64,000 bases of DNA, from the NCBI RefSeq assembly GCF_001590785.1, contig NZ_LTAO01000009.1:405-64404 (forward strand), written 5' to 3'. Origin of the DNA: Alkalihalobacillus trypoxylicola (GTDB taxonomy: Bacteria; Bacillota; Bacilli; Bacillales; Bacillaceae_D). Positions within the stretch are counted from its first letter, which is position 1; each line of letters begins with the position of its first letter. Below are positions 8,720 to 18,655 of the stretch, piece after piece. The notes beneath the pieces were generated by a model, which was not told where the DNA came from, did not search any database, and saw only the letters and a list, made by a program, of their open reading frames with translations. The translations under genes were made by a program, and so were the position numbers.

Positions 8720-10090
8720 TTATTCATAATGATGCATAGATTCTGATTGTGGTAATCTTTGAACAAACTCTTCTTCACCATCTTCTGCATTAATAAAAAT
8801 TCGATAGGTTTCATCGTTAATTACGCCTAGAAACTCATAGCATAATACTTCTTTACCTAGTTCATTTTTAATTAAACCTACATGCTCTTCCATCACTTCA
8901 ACACGAGGATTTATATTTTTTCTAGCTTCTTCTATGGATATACTTGGATTTGGTATATCTCGCTCCTTATGATTAATAATATAATCCTTTGCTTCATACC
9001 CAAGAATGTCCCCGTCATCCAGAGCAACCTCTAACATGATAGAATCCGTATAAACTCTTACATCTTCATCAACATAGACAAATTCTAAAACGCCTACTGA
9101 ATCATATTGTTTACTATCGACTAGCTGCATCCCTTTATAATTTTGTTTTTCTAGATACTTTTTACCTAATTCAGATGCTTCATTCAAACTAATTTTTCTT
9201 TCCTCTATTTGCCGATCCTGTAAAAACCAAATTGGCTTTCCTCCATGTATACTAATATCCATATAATAATTCTTCTGATGATCGGGGTCATCAATCTCTA
9301 ATGTATATGCTGGATATTGCAGGCTGTCCCCTGCTTCGGTGATGTTAATCATAATATCTTCTTCAATATTTAAATAATCTCTTGCTATCTTTTTAGCTTC
9401 TTCTTTGGAGATTTTTTTTCCTGTTAATGCTTTTTTCAATTGTCCATTAATATCTCGCATAGAAGCATTCTCGGGTCCCCATTCAATCTCACTATAACCT
9501 TCAACTGATTTATTCATGATCTCAAAATTAGATAACACTCCGCTACTTTCTGGAGTTTGTTTAGCATTCATTTCCTTTTCAATATCAAGCCAGCTCTCAC
9601 CATTAGCTAAAACCTGTGCCTGTGAATGTCTAATTTCTTTTCTAATTTCTTTAGATAAACCATATAAATTTTCTAATTTTTGATATTCTTCTTCTGTAAG
9701 TGGTTCTTTATCTAAATCTCTAATCGATGTTCGATAGCTAAACTTACTTAGATTGTATAAAAACTCTTCCGTTTGTGTATTATCAATTGAAGAGAGTGGT
9801 AGTTGACCAAATTCATCTTGTGCCAAACTGGTTACTCTCCAAACCTCAGCAAGCGATGGGGTAAGCTGTCTTCTAGTATTCATCGCCAATGTCGAGCCTA
9901 GCTGATCTTCAATTTGATCAATGTGAAAAGCTAGATCATGAAAAGCACGCTGATAATTATTTTCACTATTTATTTGTAAGGCAAGCTTCTGCTCTCTCTC
10001 TTGATAGGCCCAGAAAATCGAACCAATAAGAGCTACTGTCAAAAGTCCAATAATGACATTTCTAGTCACAATTTTTGTATCTCTATTCAT
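8720..10090 (-). CDS. ypeB: Spore germination protein YpeB
   Basis: 456 residues. One membrane-spanning segment (about residues 12-30) after a short basic start (MNRDTKIVTRN) gives a membrane-anchored protein facing the cortex. The long middle region is helical, and the C-terminal half has PepSY-type repeats (about 215-450) with DDPDHQKNYYMDISIHGG and similar strands. YpeB is needed for the stability and localisation of SleB in the dormant spore. It follows sleB with a 21-nt gap, so the two are probably co-transcribed. Length matches the family (about 450). Confidence 0.95.
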   Translation of the reverse strand: MNRDTKIVTRNVIIGLLTVALIGSIFWAYQEREQKLALQINSENNYQRAFHDLAFHIDQIEDQLGSTLAMNTRRQLTPSLAEVWRVTSLAQDEFGQLPLSSIDNTQTEEFLYNLSKFSYRTSIRDLDKEPLTEEEYQKLENLYGLSKEIRKEIRHSQAQVLANGESWLDIEKEMNAKQTPESSGVLSNFEIMNKSVEGYSEIEWGPENASMRDINGQLKKALTGKKISKEEAKKIARDYLNIEEDIMINITEAGDSLQYPAYTLEIDDPDHQKNYYMDISIHGGKPIWFLQDRQIEERKISLNEASELGKKYLEKQNYKGMQLVDSKQYDSVGVLEFVYVDEDVRVYTDSIMLEVALDDGDILGYEAKDYIINHKERDIPNPSISIEEARKNINPRVEVMEEHVGLIKNELGKEVLCYEFLGVINDETYRIFINAEDGEEEFVQRLPQSESMHHYE

Positions 10091-10111
10091 CGAATTACCT
10101 CCTTCATCGAA

Positions 10112-11083
10112 TTAATGGCAAAAGATATGCTTTCCGATTTGTTTAATTTGTGGTCTTGTCCAAATCCAACCTGAGGTCGCTGTATTAGGATTAAAATAAT
10201 ATAGAGCATTACCGGTAGGATCCTGACCATTTATAGCATCTAAGACAGCTCTTCGAGAGATTTCATTAGGCTCTAGCCAAATTTGGCCATCAGCGACCGC
10301 AGTAAAAGCTCGCGGTTCAAAAATAACATCTGATACTGTATTTGGAAAAGTTGGGCTATTGACTCGATTTAAAATAACGGCCGCTACAGCCACTTGACCA
10401 ATATAAGGCTCTCCTCGCGCTTCTCCATAAACAGCTTGTGCCATCATTCTAATATCATTGTCAGAGTATCCTGCTGGAACATTTGTTGCTTTTTCAATTG
10501 ATATTTCATTTCCTTGTTCAGCAGGTTGTCCAGGGCTTGGAGTTTCAACATTTTCAGGAGTTCCCGCTTGCTCCCCACCTTGCTGTTCTCCTTGGTCCCC
10601 ACCACCGTTTCCTTGATTATTTCGATTAGGTGTAGGCTGTTGTCCTTTGGAAGCACCGCCACCTCGTTTATTACTTCCCTTTTCACCCTTTTGGATAGAT
10701 TTTGGTGTCCCTCCATAATGTGTAAATTTCCGACCTTCTTCTAATGATTTCTGAACATGCTGACGATTATAATTAGTTGATTTTGCAAGCATATTTTTCA
10801 TTTTAGGTCCCACTAAACCATCAATATCCATTCCAAATTCATACTGATAGTTGCGCACAGCCCAATATGTTCCCCAGCCAAACACTCCATCAATCTTGCC
10901 ATTATAAAAACCGATATACTGTAATCTAGATTGCAATTCGACTACATCTTCTCCTGTTGCTCCATGTTGTATGACTTGTTCTGAGAAAGCATCTGCATGC
11001 TGTAAAGGGTATGTCATACACAATAAGCTAAAAAGCATTAAGGTCATTAAAATCGAACGCTTATTGAACAGATTATTTTTCAT
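10112..11083 (-). CDS. sleB: Spore cortex-lytic enzyme SleB
   Basis: 323 residues from MKNNLF, chosen because AGGAGG lies 8 nt before it; upstream codons to 11110 overlap this site. A signal peptide (about 1-32, ending near HADA) is followed by a peptidoglycan-binding_1 domain (about 36-95), a low-complexity linker rich in Gly, Gln, Pro and Asn (about 125-195), and a hydrolase_2 domain (about 200-323) with the catalytic glutamate in YGEARGEP. SleB is a lytic transglycosylase that cleaves spore cortex with muramic-delta-lactam during germination. The linker is long and repetitive, which may be lineage-specific. ypeB follows. Confidence 0.96.
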   Translation of the reverse strand: MKNNLFNKRSILMTLMLFSLLCMTYPLQHADAFSEQVIQHGATGEDVVELQSRLQYIGFYNGKIDGVFGWGTYWAVRNYQYEFGMDIDGLVGPKMKNMLAKSTNYNRQHVQKSLEEGRKFTHYGGTPKSIQKGEKGSNKRGGGASKGQQPTPNRNNQGNGGGDQGEQQGGEQAGTPENVETPSPGQPAEQGNEISIEKATNVPAGYSDNDIRMMAQAVYGEARGEPYIGQVAVAAVILNRVNSPTFPNTVSDVIFEPRAFTAVADGQIWLEPNEISRRAVLDAINGQDPTGNALYYFNPNTATSGWIWTRPQIKQIGKHIFCH

Positions 11084-11303
11084 CTCGTTAACCTCCTGTT
11101 GTCGATCCATCTGTTAGTTTTAGCTACCTATTTTTGATCGGATTATTTGTTTCAAATTTATTTTTAGACAAAATCTGTTTAATTATCCGTTCACTTACTA
11201 AATAATCCAAAAAACCTTTTAAAGAAGGTTCAATGATTTCGAAATCGATGAATATATGAACAAAATCAAACTGTATTTGGTTATAGTAATTTCCCCATAA
11301 TAA

Positions 11304-11336
11304 AACCCTACTTTGTTTAAATACAAAGTAAGGGTT
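11304..11336. other. Strong hairpin upstream of sleB
   Basis: AACCCTACTTTGT (11304-11316) pairs with ACAAAGTAAGGGTT (11323-11336), 13 bp with one bulged base. On the minus strand it is followed by TTATT after GGGTTT. It may be a terminator that shields sleB from upstream transcription, or a leader structure. The rest of 11084-11460 shows no supported gene. Confidence 0.5.
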
Positions 11337-11460
11337 CATTCATTAAAATGGATAAAGAAAGATATTCTACATGTAATAGAGACTGGTGAATTAAATTCAA
11401 ACAAATAGAGTTAAAGAATTTTTTTAAAATAAATGATTTTTCTTTTTAAATAAATCCATT

Positions 11461-11719
11461 TCATCATTCCTATCGTATAACGAGAACCGAGCGGGTTGGT
11501 TTTTGATTTTCACTTTAGGTAGATGCTTTCCCAAGGGCTTGTCTTCAGCTAACTCTGACTATGAAGAGCGTCGTCAGATTGGATCTTCAGACTGCGCTAC
11601 TCCTTTGGGAGTCACTACCTACCGTTTCAATCATGAAGTTAATTCGCAAATGTTAAAACATATTTTATAAGAAACGTTCGGTTTTATTCGTTTATAGAGC
11701 CCTTATGAAATTCACTCAT
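11461..11719. repeat. Dispersed repeat A, copy 2
   Basis: About 259 bp matching 7731-7980, same orientation, with the core at 11505-11634. The outer inverted repeat (TATAACGAGAACCGAGCG and CGTTCGGTTTTATTC) and inner TTTAGGTAG/CTACCTACCG pair are kept. The inner ACTCTGAC/GTCAG pair has one change in its right arm relative to copy 1. There is a small insertion (TCCCAA) near 11529. It lies upstream of sleB in the gap before metH. Confidence 0.85.
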
Positions 11720-11766
11720 CTTGCTTGATTTGATTAAGTTCTTTTTCAGATGAAAAAAATGAACGA

Positions 11767-11922
11767 TCAGTAATAAGAGAACGAGAGATATGAAACTGTG
11801 ATACAGAGTAAATTAGTACTCACCATTTTTTTGAAAAACTTATTGTAATTTTTGAGTGTGTTTCTCGTTAAACCTTCAAAACCTTCAATTTCTTTTTTTC
11901 GTTTTAATCGCCTTGAACCTTT
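11767..11922 (-). pseudogene. Possible gene remnant resembling a recombinase N-terminus (weak)
   Basis: A minus-strand frame without a start codon reads about 51 codons to a TGA at 11767. It contains LTRNTLKNYNKFFKKM, which resembles the SAM-like core-binding domain of tyrosine recombinases. Just upstream, an AGGAGG and ATG (11927-11929) start an 8-codon frame (MTKKVQGD) that would have to shift to join this one. The AGGAGG is part of the adjoining terminator stem, so it may be chance. I rate the resemblance as weak. Confidence 0.2.
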
Positions 11923-11931
11923 TTAGTCATT

Positions 11932-11971
11932 AAAAAACCTCCTTTTCATTATATGAATGAAAAAGAGGTTT
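11932..11971 (-). terminator. Intrinsic terminator downstream of metH
   Basis: AAACCTCCTTTTCATT (11935-11950) pairs with AATGAAAAAGAGGTTT (11956-11971) with one mismatch. On the minus strand the stem is followed by six T residues. A second inverted repeat, GATTCAACT/AGTTGAATC (12013-12050), lies between it and the metH stop without a clear T run. Confidence 0.75.
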
Positions 11972-12102
11972 AAATTTAGTAGATGGTTTCATGTATACTT
12001 TTTTATGGAAATGATTCAACTGCCATAAATTATACTAAGATAGTTGAATCAAAACCTAAAAATTCATATAGCTACTGTTACATCCATGTTTTTGATTAAT
12101 TC

Positions 12103-15100
12103 TTATAAAACATTAAAATAACGGCCCTCAGGATGAGCAAAGACCATTGCGGTTACACTTGCTTCAGGCTCCATCATAAAACCTTCTGTTAGCTCAATCC
12201 CTATTTGCTCTGGGTTTATAAGCTTAAACAGCTTCGCCTGATCTTCTAGATTTGGACAGGCAGGATATCCAAAAGAAACCCTTACACCTTGATATTTAGC
12301 CGCAAATCGCTCATCCATTGTAAAGTCAACCGGATCAGAGAATCCCCATTGATCTCTCATTAGTTGATGAACTCTTTCTGCTAATCCTTCTGCGATCTCT
12401 AAAGCAGCAGATTGTATTAAATGACTTTCTAAATAATCACCTGATTGCTTGGCAGCTTCAGCAAGCTCCCTAACTCCTTTGCCTGCTGTTACGGCTAAAA
12501 AGCCTACATAATCCATCTCTCCACTCGAAACACTTCTTATATAATCAGCTAAGCATAGGTAAGGTGCTTTATTTTGACGAGGAAACTCAAAAGTTTCAAT
12601 AATATTCTTCTTTATTGGATCATCATAAATAAAGATTTGATTTCCATTTGATTGAGCTGGGAAAAATCGATAGAGAGCATGACTTTGTAGCATTTCCGTT
12701 GCTTTTACTTTGGCTAGAAAATCATTGACTTTTTCATTCAATTCAACGGCTCTCTTATCTCCCTCAGCAAGCAAACGGCTAACCTTCCCTTGTAATCCTA
12801 AATGCCGACCTAAGAGCATTTGTCGATTCACATATGGCTCTACATGAGATAGCTTGTAATTTCTAATCACATGACTTTGTAAATCTTGTGGCACATAAAC
12901 AGAAACACTCTCGGACACATTTGAGCGCTCAGGCACTTTTTCATCGCTTGTTTTTTCACGTTTTATGGCTGCCTGTTTATCACTTTTTTCACGACTTTCA
13001 GCCACTTCAAGAGCTAACTTTTCTCGCTCTTCGACTTTTACTAATCGATTAGCAATATCTAATCCATTCATGGCATCCTTTGCATATAAGACAAGTCCAT
13101 CATATTCAGCGGCAATTTTATTATTAGTAAACTTTCGTGTTAAAGCAGCTCCTCCCACTAAAATAGGAATTGAAATTTCTTGCTGCTTCAAATCTTGAGC
13201 TGTTAATACCATTTGCTGAGCTGATTTAACTAATAAGCCTGAGAGACCAATGGCATCTGGTCTTTCTCGTCGGACGGCATCAATAATTTCATTCGAACTA
13301 ACCTTAATTCCTAAATTAACAATTTTAAATCCATTATTACTTAATATAATTTCTACTAAATTTTTTCCGATATCATGCACATCACCTTTAACCGTAGCTA
13401 AGATAATTTTTCCTTTGCCATTATCGTCTTCTTTTTTCTCCATAAATGGCTCTAGATGTGCAACAGAGGCTTTCATCACCTCTGCACTTTGTAATACCTC
13501 AGCAACAATTAGCTCATTATTATTAAACAATCGGCCAACTTCATCCATTCCTTTCATAAGTGGACCATTAATAATATCCAAAGGAGTATCATACTTGGAT
13601 AAAGCTTCATCTAAATCCTTCGTTAACCCTTCTTTTGAGCCTTCTACTATATAATCGGCAAGCCTCTCTTCCAAAGTTAAATGAGAAAGCTCCTTCTTCT
13701 TCTCTGTTTTTTTCCCTCGATAAAAAGCGGTAAATTCCGCCAGGCTCTCATCCGTTGTTTTAAATAAAAGCTCTTCTGCCATTCTTTTCTCTTCTTCTGG
13801 AATCGAGGCAAACCTTTCAAGCTTCTCGGTATTTACAATCGCATAGTCAAGTCCAGCCTGCGTACAATGATATAAATAAACAGCATTTAGCACTTCTCGG
13901 CCAACTGGAGGTAATCCGAAGGAAACATTACTTACACCTAAAATGGTTAAGCATTCTGGCAGCGCCTCTTTAATTAAACGAATACCTTCAACCGTCGCTT
14001 TAGCCGAGCCTATATACTGTTCATCTCCCGTCCCTACTGGAAAAACGAGTGGATCAAAAATTATATCGCTCGGTTTGATTCCGTATTGATCGACTAATAA
14101 TGAATAAGAACGCTTTGCAACCTCTAACTTTCGTTCAGCAGTTACAGCCATACCTTCCTCATCTATCGTACCTACAACGACTGCCGCTCCGAATTTCTTT
14201 ATGGTCGGAACAACTTTTGTAAATCGTTCCTCTCCATCCTCTAGATTAATTGAATTAATAATCGCTTTTCCTTGTGAATAAGTTAGGGCCGATTCAATAA
14301 TGTCTTCGTCCGTAGAGTCGATCATTAAAGGAACTTTCACTTTATTTACGACATAAGATAAAAAGTTATCCATATCCTCTTTCTCATCACGATCGGGATC
14401 AGCTAAGCAAACATCAATGACATGTGCACCTTTTTTTACTTGAGCACGAGCGATTTCAGAAGCTTCTTCATATTTCTCTTCCTCTATTAACCGTTTAAAC
14501 TTTCTAGACCCAATGACATTCGTTCTTTCCCCAACAAAAAGGGGCCGCATGCTCTCATCATATAATAGTGGCTCAATTCCTGAAACCGCATGGCCCTTTT
14601 TTTCTTCCTTTTTTCTTGGCTCGTATTTTGAAAACTCTTCTCGTAGCACACGAATATGCTCAGGTGTTGTTCCACAACAGCCTCCAACAACATTCAACCA
14701 GCCTTTTTCAGCAAAACCAGCTAGCTTTTTCGCTAAAGATTCTGGTGATTCATGATAATGACCTTCTTCATCTGGTAGCCCTGCATTAGGGTAACAGCTT
14801 ACATAAGTCGATGATAGCTCTGAAAGAGAGCGAATATGATCTCTCATAAATTCGGGGCCAGTCGCACAATTCAAGCCTACAACAATTGGTTTCATATGCT
14901 CTAAGGATAAATAAAAAGCTTCAATATTTTGACCCGCTAATGTCGTTCCCATTGGTTCGATCGTTCCAGAAACCATAATAGGGAGCTCTATATTTAATTC
15001 AGTAAAAGCCTGTTGAATACCTAAAAAAGCAGCCTTTACATTTCTCATATCCTGACTTGTTTCTAATAATAATAAATCAGAGCCGCCACGAATCAGCCCT

Positions 15101-15546
15101 CTAGCCTGAATAAAATAAGAATGAATTAGCTTTTCAAAAGTTGTACCACCTGTAACCGATAAGGATTTTGTCGTTGGCCCCATGGCTCCAGCTACAAACC
15201 TCGGCCAATCATTAGTTGAATATTTAATCGCCTCTTGTTTTGCTAAGTAAGCGGCTTGAAAGCTAAGTTCCTCTGCTTTAAAACCGATATCATAGTCATC
15301 TAAAACTAAATCAGTTGAGCCAAAGGAATTCGTTTCAATAATATCCGCACCTGCTTCTAAATACTCAGCATGTATGTTTGAAATCACAGCCGGTGCTGTT
15401 TCATTTAGATGCTCATTACAGCCTTCAAATTCTTCTCCTCCAAAATCCTCTGCTGTTAATTCAGCATTTTGAAGCATCGTACCCATGGCTCCATCCATGA
15501 TTAAGATTTTTGATTCTAGTTGCTTTTCTATTAAAGATTTTGTCAT
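12103..15546 (-). CDS. metH: Cobalamin-dependent methionine synthase
   Basis: 1147 residues from MTKSLIEKQ (GAGG 8 nt upstream); an ATG at 15579 lacks a site. Domains in order: homocysteine-binding barrel (about 1-320) with zinc-cysteine motifs GLNCATGP and GGCCGTTP; pterin-binding barrel (about 335-615); B12 cap and B12-binding domain (about 630-880) with DVHDIG, whose His724 is the lower axial cobalt ligand; AdoMet-binding reactivation domain (about 900-1147) with GYPACPNLEDQ. It methylates homocysteine from methyl-tetrahydrofolate through B12. Last gene of the SAM-riboswitch operon; 34 nt separate it from the MTHFR gene. All domains are intact. Confidence 0.97.
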   Translation of the reverse strand: MTKSLIEKQLESKILIMDGAMGTMLQNAELTAEDFGGEEFEGCNEHLNETAPAVISNIHAEYLEAGADIIETNSFGSTDLVLDDYDIGFKAEELSFQAAYLAKQEAIKYSTNDWPRFVAGAMGPTTKSLSVTGGTTFEKLIHSYFIQARGLIRGGSDLLLLETSQDMRNVKAAFLGIQQAFTELNIELPIMVSGTIEPMGTTLAGQNIEAFYLSLEHMKPIVVGLNCATGPEFMRDHIRSLSELSSTYVSCYPNAGLPDEEGHYHESPESLAKKLAGFAEKGWLNVVGGCCGTTPEHIRVLREEFSKYEPRKKEEKKGHAVSGIEPLLYDESMRPLFVGERTNVIGSRKFKRLIEEEKYEEASEIARAQVKKGAHVIDVCLADPDRDEKEDMDNFLSYVVNKVKVPLMIDSTDEDIIESALTYSQGKAIINSINLEDGEERFTKVVPTIKKFGAAVVVGTIDEEGMAVTAERKLEVAKRSYSLLVDQYGIKPSDIIFDPLVFPVGTGDEQYIGSAKATVEGIRLIKEALPECLTILGVSNVSFGLPPVGREVLNAVYLYHCTQAGLDYAIVNTEKLERFASIPEEEKRMAEELLFKTTDESLAEFTAFYRGKKTEKKKELSHLTLEERLADYIVEGSKEGLTKDLDEALSKYDTPLDIINGPLMKGMDEVGRLFNNNELIVAEVLQSAEVMKASVAHLEPFMEKKEDDNGKGKIILATVKGDVHDIGKNLVEIILSNNGFKIVNLGIKVSSNEIIDAVRRERPDAIGLSGLLVKSAQQMVLTAQDLKQQEISIPILVGGAALTRKFTNNKIAAEYDGLVLYAKDAMNGLDIANRLVKVEEREKLALEVAESREKSDKQAAIKREKTSDEKVPERSNVSESVSVYVPQDLQSHVIRNYKLSHVEPYVNRQMLLGRHLGLQGKVSRLLAEGDKRAVELNEKVNDFLAKVKATEMLQSHALYRFFPAQSNGNQIFIYDDPIKKNIIETFEFPRQNKAPYLCLADYIRSVSSGEMDYVGFLAVTAGKGVRELAEAAKQSGDYLESHLIQSAALEIAEGLAERVHQLMRDQWGFSDPVDFTMDERFAAKYQGVRVSFGYPACPNLEDQAKLFKLINPEQIGIELTEGFMMEPEASVTAMVFAHPEGRYFNVL

Positions 15547-15580
15547 GAAAACTACCTCTCTTTTTCTCTCCAAAAACATC

Positions 15581-17419
15581 CTATAAAAAACTTTTTTCCT
15601 TCTCTATCGTTTTTGAACGAATATAGTTCGTTAATTGCACGGTCATTTCGTATCTTAAAAATGGTGTGATTAAGTATATACCATTAAAATGCTCCAAAGC
15701 TACATCTATTAAAGATTGAGCAATTGAAATTCCTTCTTTAGCAGCCGCCTCTTTATGATCGCCATGTTTAGCCATGACTTCCCTAATTTGATCGGTTAAC
15801 TTAATGCCCGGTACCTCATTATGAAGAAACTCTGCATTTCTTGTATTAGTTAAAGGCATAATCCCAATATAAATAGGCTGCTCTATATGTTTCGTTTCAT
15901 TATATAACTGAATAATTTGTTTTTCGTTGTAAATGGGCTGAGTCATAAAATAATCAGCACCACTAGTAATTTTTTTCTCCATTCTCATAACCGCTTTGTC
16001 GAGATGACGGACATTAGGATTCAAGGCCGCTCCTACCGAAAAGCTTGCCTTTTGACCTAAATCCTTACCTGAAAATGAAATTCCTTCATTTAATTGTTTA
16101 ATCATAGAAATGAGCTGGAAAGAAGTCATATCATAAACAGATGTTGCTCCAGGAAAATCACCAATCTTTGTTGGGTCTCCTGTAATCGCAAGTAAATCAT
16201 GAATCCCTAAAGCGTGAAGACCCATTAAATGGGATTGTAATCCAATTAAATTTCGGTCTCGGCACGTCACATGAACTAATGGTCGAACGGAATGATTATT
16301 TTTCATCATAGCCCCTAATGCCATGTTATCTACCCTTGGACTGGCCAAGGAATTATCCGCTAAAGTAACAGCATCCACTCCGGCTTCCTTTAAAGCTTTT
16401 GCTCCTTTTAAAAAACGATCTACAGCCAATCGTTTCGGTGGATCTAACTCTACTATTACGGAAGAACGTTTTTTTACAATCTCAGGAAGAGTCTCTTGAA
16501 TTTTTTCAACCGGCATTTGATGGCTAATTTCTAGGCGAGGCTTTACCACTTTCTCTAGAACCGGCTTAGAAGACTTTGCTACTTTCGCAAATGCACGAAT
16601 TTGTTCAGGAGTTGTACCACAACATCCACCTATCAATCTCACACCTTGTTCAATAAACCTCTTACCCATATCAGCAAAATAATCGGTGTTTGATTGATAA
16701 TAATATCGACCATCTCTGAAATCAGGTAAACTTGCATTAGGATAAACAGCTAAATATCGGTCTTTTGGAATGGGAATACCTTCAATGGACTTCAACATGT
16801 GAAAAGGTCCCATTCGACAATTTAATCCAACAACATCGGCTCCTACTTCTACTAACTGTTGATGAGCTTTCTCTAATAAAACACCACCTTGAAGCACTCC
16901 CACTTCACCTAATGATACATTAACGACAATAGGCTGATCCGTTAATTTCCTCGCAAGTTTAGTTGCCATGATAGCTTCTTCAATATCATAAAAGGTTTCT
17001 AATAATAAACCATCTACACCTTCTTTTAGAAGCTCTGTCATTTGCTCAAAAAAGGCAGATTTTATTTCTGCAAGTGACCATTCCTCCATTTGGTAACGCC
17101 TAATCCCGCCAACCGTTCCTAATACATAGATTTCATCATTGGCCACTTCATTTGCAATCTCCACGCCTTTTCGATTGATTTCCTTCACTAAATGGGCCAT
17201 TCCGTATTTTTCTAATTTTAATCGATTAGCTGCATAAGTATTTGTTTGAATAACATTTGCACCAGCATCTATATACGCCTTATGCGCTTCCGTAATTCTA
17301 CTAGGATTGGAGAGATTAATGGCTTCAAAACAAGTGTCAATACCTTGTTCATACAATAAAGTCCCCATCGCTCCGTCTCCCACAAGGATTGAATTTTCTA
17401 ATTTCTCTAATAAATTCAA
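15581..17419 (-). CDS. yitJ: Bifunctional homocysteine S-methyltransferase / methylenetetrahydrofolate reductase
   Basis: 612 residues, TTG start with AGGGGAG 9 nt upstream. The N-terminal half (about 1-290) is a homocysteine methyltransferase barrel with NCRMGP and GGCCGTTP zinc ligands. The C-terminal half (about 310-605) is a MetF-like flavin barrel (VELDPPK near the start, TCRDRN, AITGDP). B. subtilis YitJ has the same fused layout. It supplies 5-methyl-THF for MetH, encoded next. It may also transfer methyl groups itself. Operon position between metI and metH and the SAM-I riboswitch upstream agree with a methionine role. The symbol is by architecture. Confidence 0.92.
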   Translation of the reverse strand: MNLLEKLENSILVGDGAMGTLLYEQGIDTCFEAINLSNPSRITEAHKAYIDAGANVIQTNTYAANRLKLEKYGMAHLVKEINRKGVEIANEVANDEIYVLGTVGGIRRYQMEEWSLAEIKSAFFEQMTELLKEGVDGLLLETFYDIEEAIMATKLARKLTDQPIVVNVSLGEVGVLQGGVLLEKAHQQLVEVGADVVGLNCRMGPFHMLKSIEGIPIPKDRYLAVYPNASLPDFRDGRYYYQSNTDYFADMGKRFIEQGVRLIGGCCGTTPEQIRAFAKVAKSSKPVLEKVVKPRLEISHQMPVEKIQETLPEIVKKRSSVIVELDPPKRLAVDRFLKGAKALKEAGVDAVTLADNSLASPRVDNMALGAMMKNNHSVRPLVHVTCRDRNLIGLQSHLMGLHALGIHDLLAITGDPTKIGDFPGATSVYDMTSFQLISMIKQLNEGISFSGKDLGQKASFSVGAALNPNVRHLDKAVMRMEKKITSGADYFMTQPIYNEKQIIQLYNETKHIEQPIYIGIMPLTNTRNAEFLHNEVPGIKLTDQIREVMAKHGDHKEAAAKEGISIAQSLIDVALEHFNGIYLITPFLRYEMTVQLTNYIRSKTIEKEKSFL

Positions 17420-17446
17420 AATGGATCTCTCCCCTTTACTTTGAGA

Positions 17447-18553
17447 TTAATTTAATACAGATTCGAATGCTTGCTCTAAATCAGCGATTAAATCTTCTGC
17501 TTGCTCTACCCCAACTGAAAAGCGTAACAAACGATTACATACACCATTCGCGATTCTTATTTCTTCTGGAATATCCATATGCGTTTGTGTAGCAGGATAC
17601 GTCATTAAGCTTTCTATCCCACCTAAACTTTCGGCAAAAGAAACAAGGGAAAGATTCTGTAAAAATGGATTAACCATTTCCTCTTTTAAAATTCTAAATG
17701 ATAACATTCCGCCTTTACCTGGATAAAGAACATCCGTAACGGCCTTATGTCCTTGAAGATATTCAACCATTTTTTGTGCATTTTCCTCATGTTTTCTCAT
17801 TCTTAATGCCAATGTCTTCATGCCTCTAATGAGTAACCAGCTATCAAACGCGGAAAGAACTCCTCCAATGCCATTATGGAAATAGAATAACTTTTCACAC
17901 AATTCTTCTCCTTTTGCTACTACAAGTCCTGCAATCAAATCATTATGTCCTCCTAAATACTTAGAAGCACTATGGATTACAATGTCAGCTCCTTCTAAAA
18001 TAGGCTGCTGTAATAAAGGGGTATAGAAAGTGTTGTCAACAATTAATAACAAGTTATTTTCACTTGCCACTTTGGCTAAATCTGAAATAGAAGCCTCCTG
18101 CATTAACGGATTCGTTGGTGTTTCAATAAAGATAGCTTTTGTTCTTTCCGTTATACATGATTCAACTTCATCTAAATTCCGTGGATCTGCGTAGTGAAAA
18201 TCGATACCCCATTTTTTCCATCCTTGTTCAAATAAACGATAGGTTCCGCCATATAAGTCTTTTGATGCAATAATTTCGTCTCCTTGCTCAAAGATAGATA
18301 GTACCGTTTGAATAGCTACCATTCCAGAGCTACACGCAAAGCCTCTATCACCCTCTTCTAGCTCGGCAATAGCATTTTCTAATACCTCACGAGTCGGATT
18401 ACCTGTTCTAGCATAATCATAGCCAGTTGATTCGCCAATTCCTGTATGTCTATATGCTGTTGAGAAATAAACGGGAGTATTAATAGTTCCCGTTTTATCA
18501 TCTAATCGATTTCCTATTTGTGCTAATAATGTTTCAAGATTTTTTCTCTCCAT
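17447..18553 (-). CDS. metI: Cystathionine gamma-synthase / O-acetylhomoserine sulfhydrylase MetI
   Basis: 368 residues from MERKNLETL, placed by an AGGGGTGG upstream; the frame extends to 18604 without a site. It is a PLP enzyme of the Cys/Met metabolism family: SSGMVA near 75-80, YGGTYRLF near 101-108, and the PLP lysine 198 in SASKYLGGHND. It joins O-acetylhomoserine with cysteine (or sulfide) on the way to homocysteine. The C-terminus closely matches the B. subtilis MetI ending (THMDIPEEIR). First gene after the SAM riboswitch. No separate cystathionine beta-lyase gene is seen here, although B. subtilis has metC next to metI. Confidence 0.94.
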   Translation of the reverse strand: MERKNLETLLAQIGNRLDDKTGTINTPVYFSTAYRHTGIGESTGYDYARTGNPTREVLENAIAELEEGDRGFACSSGMVAIQTVLSIFEQGDEIIASKDLYGGTYRLFEQGWKKWGIDFHYADPRNLDEVESCITERTKAIFIETPTNPLMQEASISDLAKVASENNLLLIVDNTFYTPLLQQPILEGADIVIHSASKYLGGHNDLIAGLVVAKGEELCEKLFYFHNGIGGVLSAFDSWLLIRGMKTLALRMRKHEENAQKMVEYLQGHKAVTDVLYPGKGGMLSFRILKEEMVNPFLQNLSLVSFAESLGGIESLMTYPATQTHMDIPEEIRIANGVCNRLLRFSVGVEQAEDLIADLEQAFESVLN

Positions 18554-18597
18554 AAAGTCCACCCCTACTTTTTTGTCATTTTGCTTAAAATATACAG

Positions 18598-18633
18598 AAA
18601 ACACCTTCTCTCAAGTAATAAGAAGAAGGTGTT
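18598..18633 (-). terminator. Riboswitch-controlled terminator ahead of metI
   Basis: On the minus strand AACACCTTCT and AGAAGGTGTT form a 10-bp stem followed by TTTTCTGTATATTTT. It lies between the SAM-I aptamer and metI, as expected for the OFF state when SAM is bound. Confidence 0.85.
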
Positions 18634-18655
18634 ATGGATAACCAAATATATCTTC

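Noticed and set aside
11124-11339. 71-codon minus-strand frame upstream of sleB
   Set aside because: Its ATG lies inside the strong hairpin 11304-11336 and has no ribosome site; composition is that of AT-rich intergenic DNA.
13250-13654. 134-codon plus-strand frame
   Set aside because: Antisense to the B12-binding part of metH, whose protein is clearly conserved; no ribosome site.
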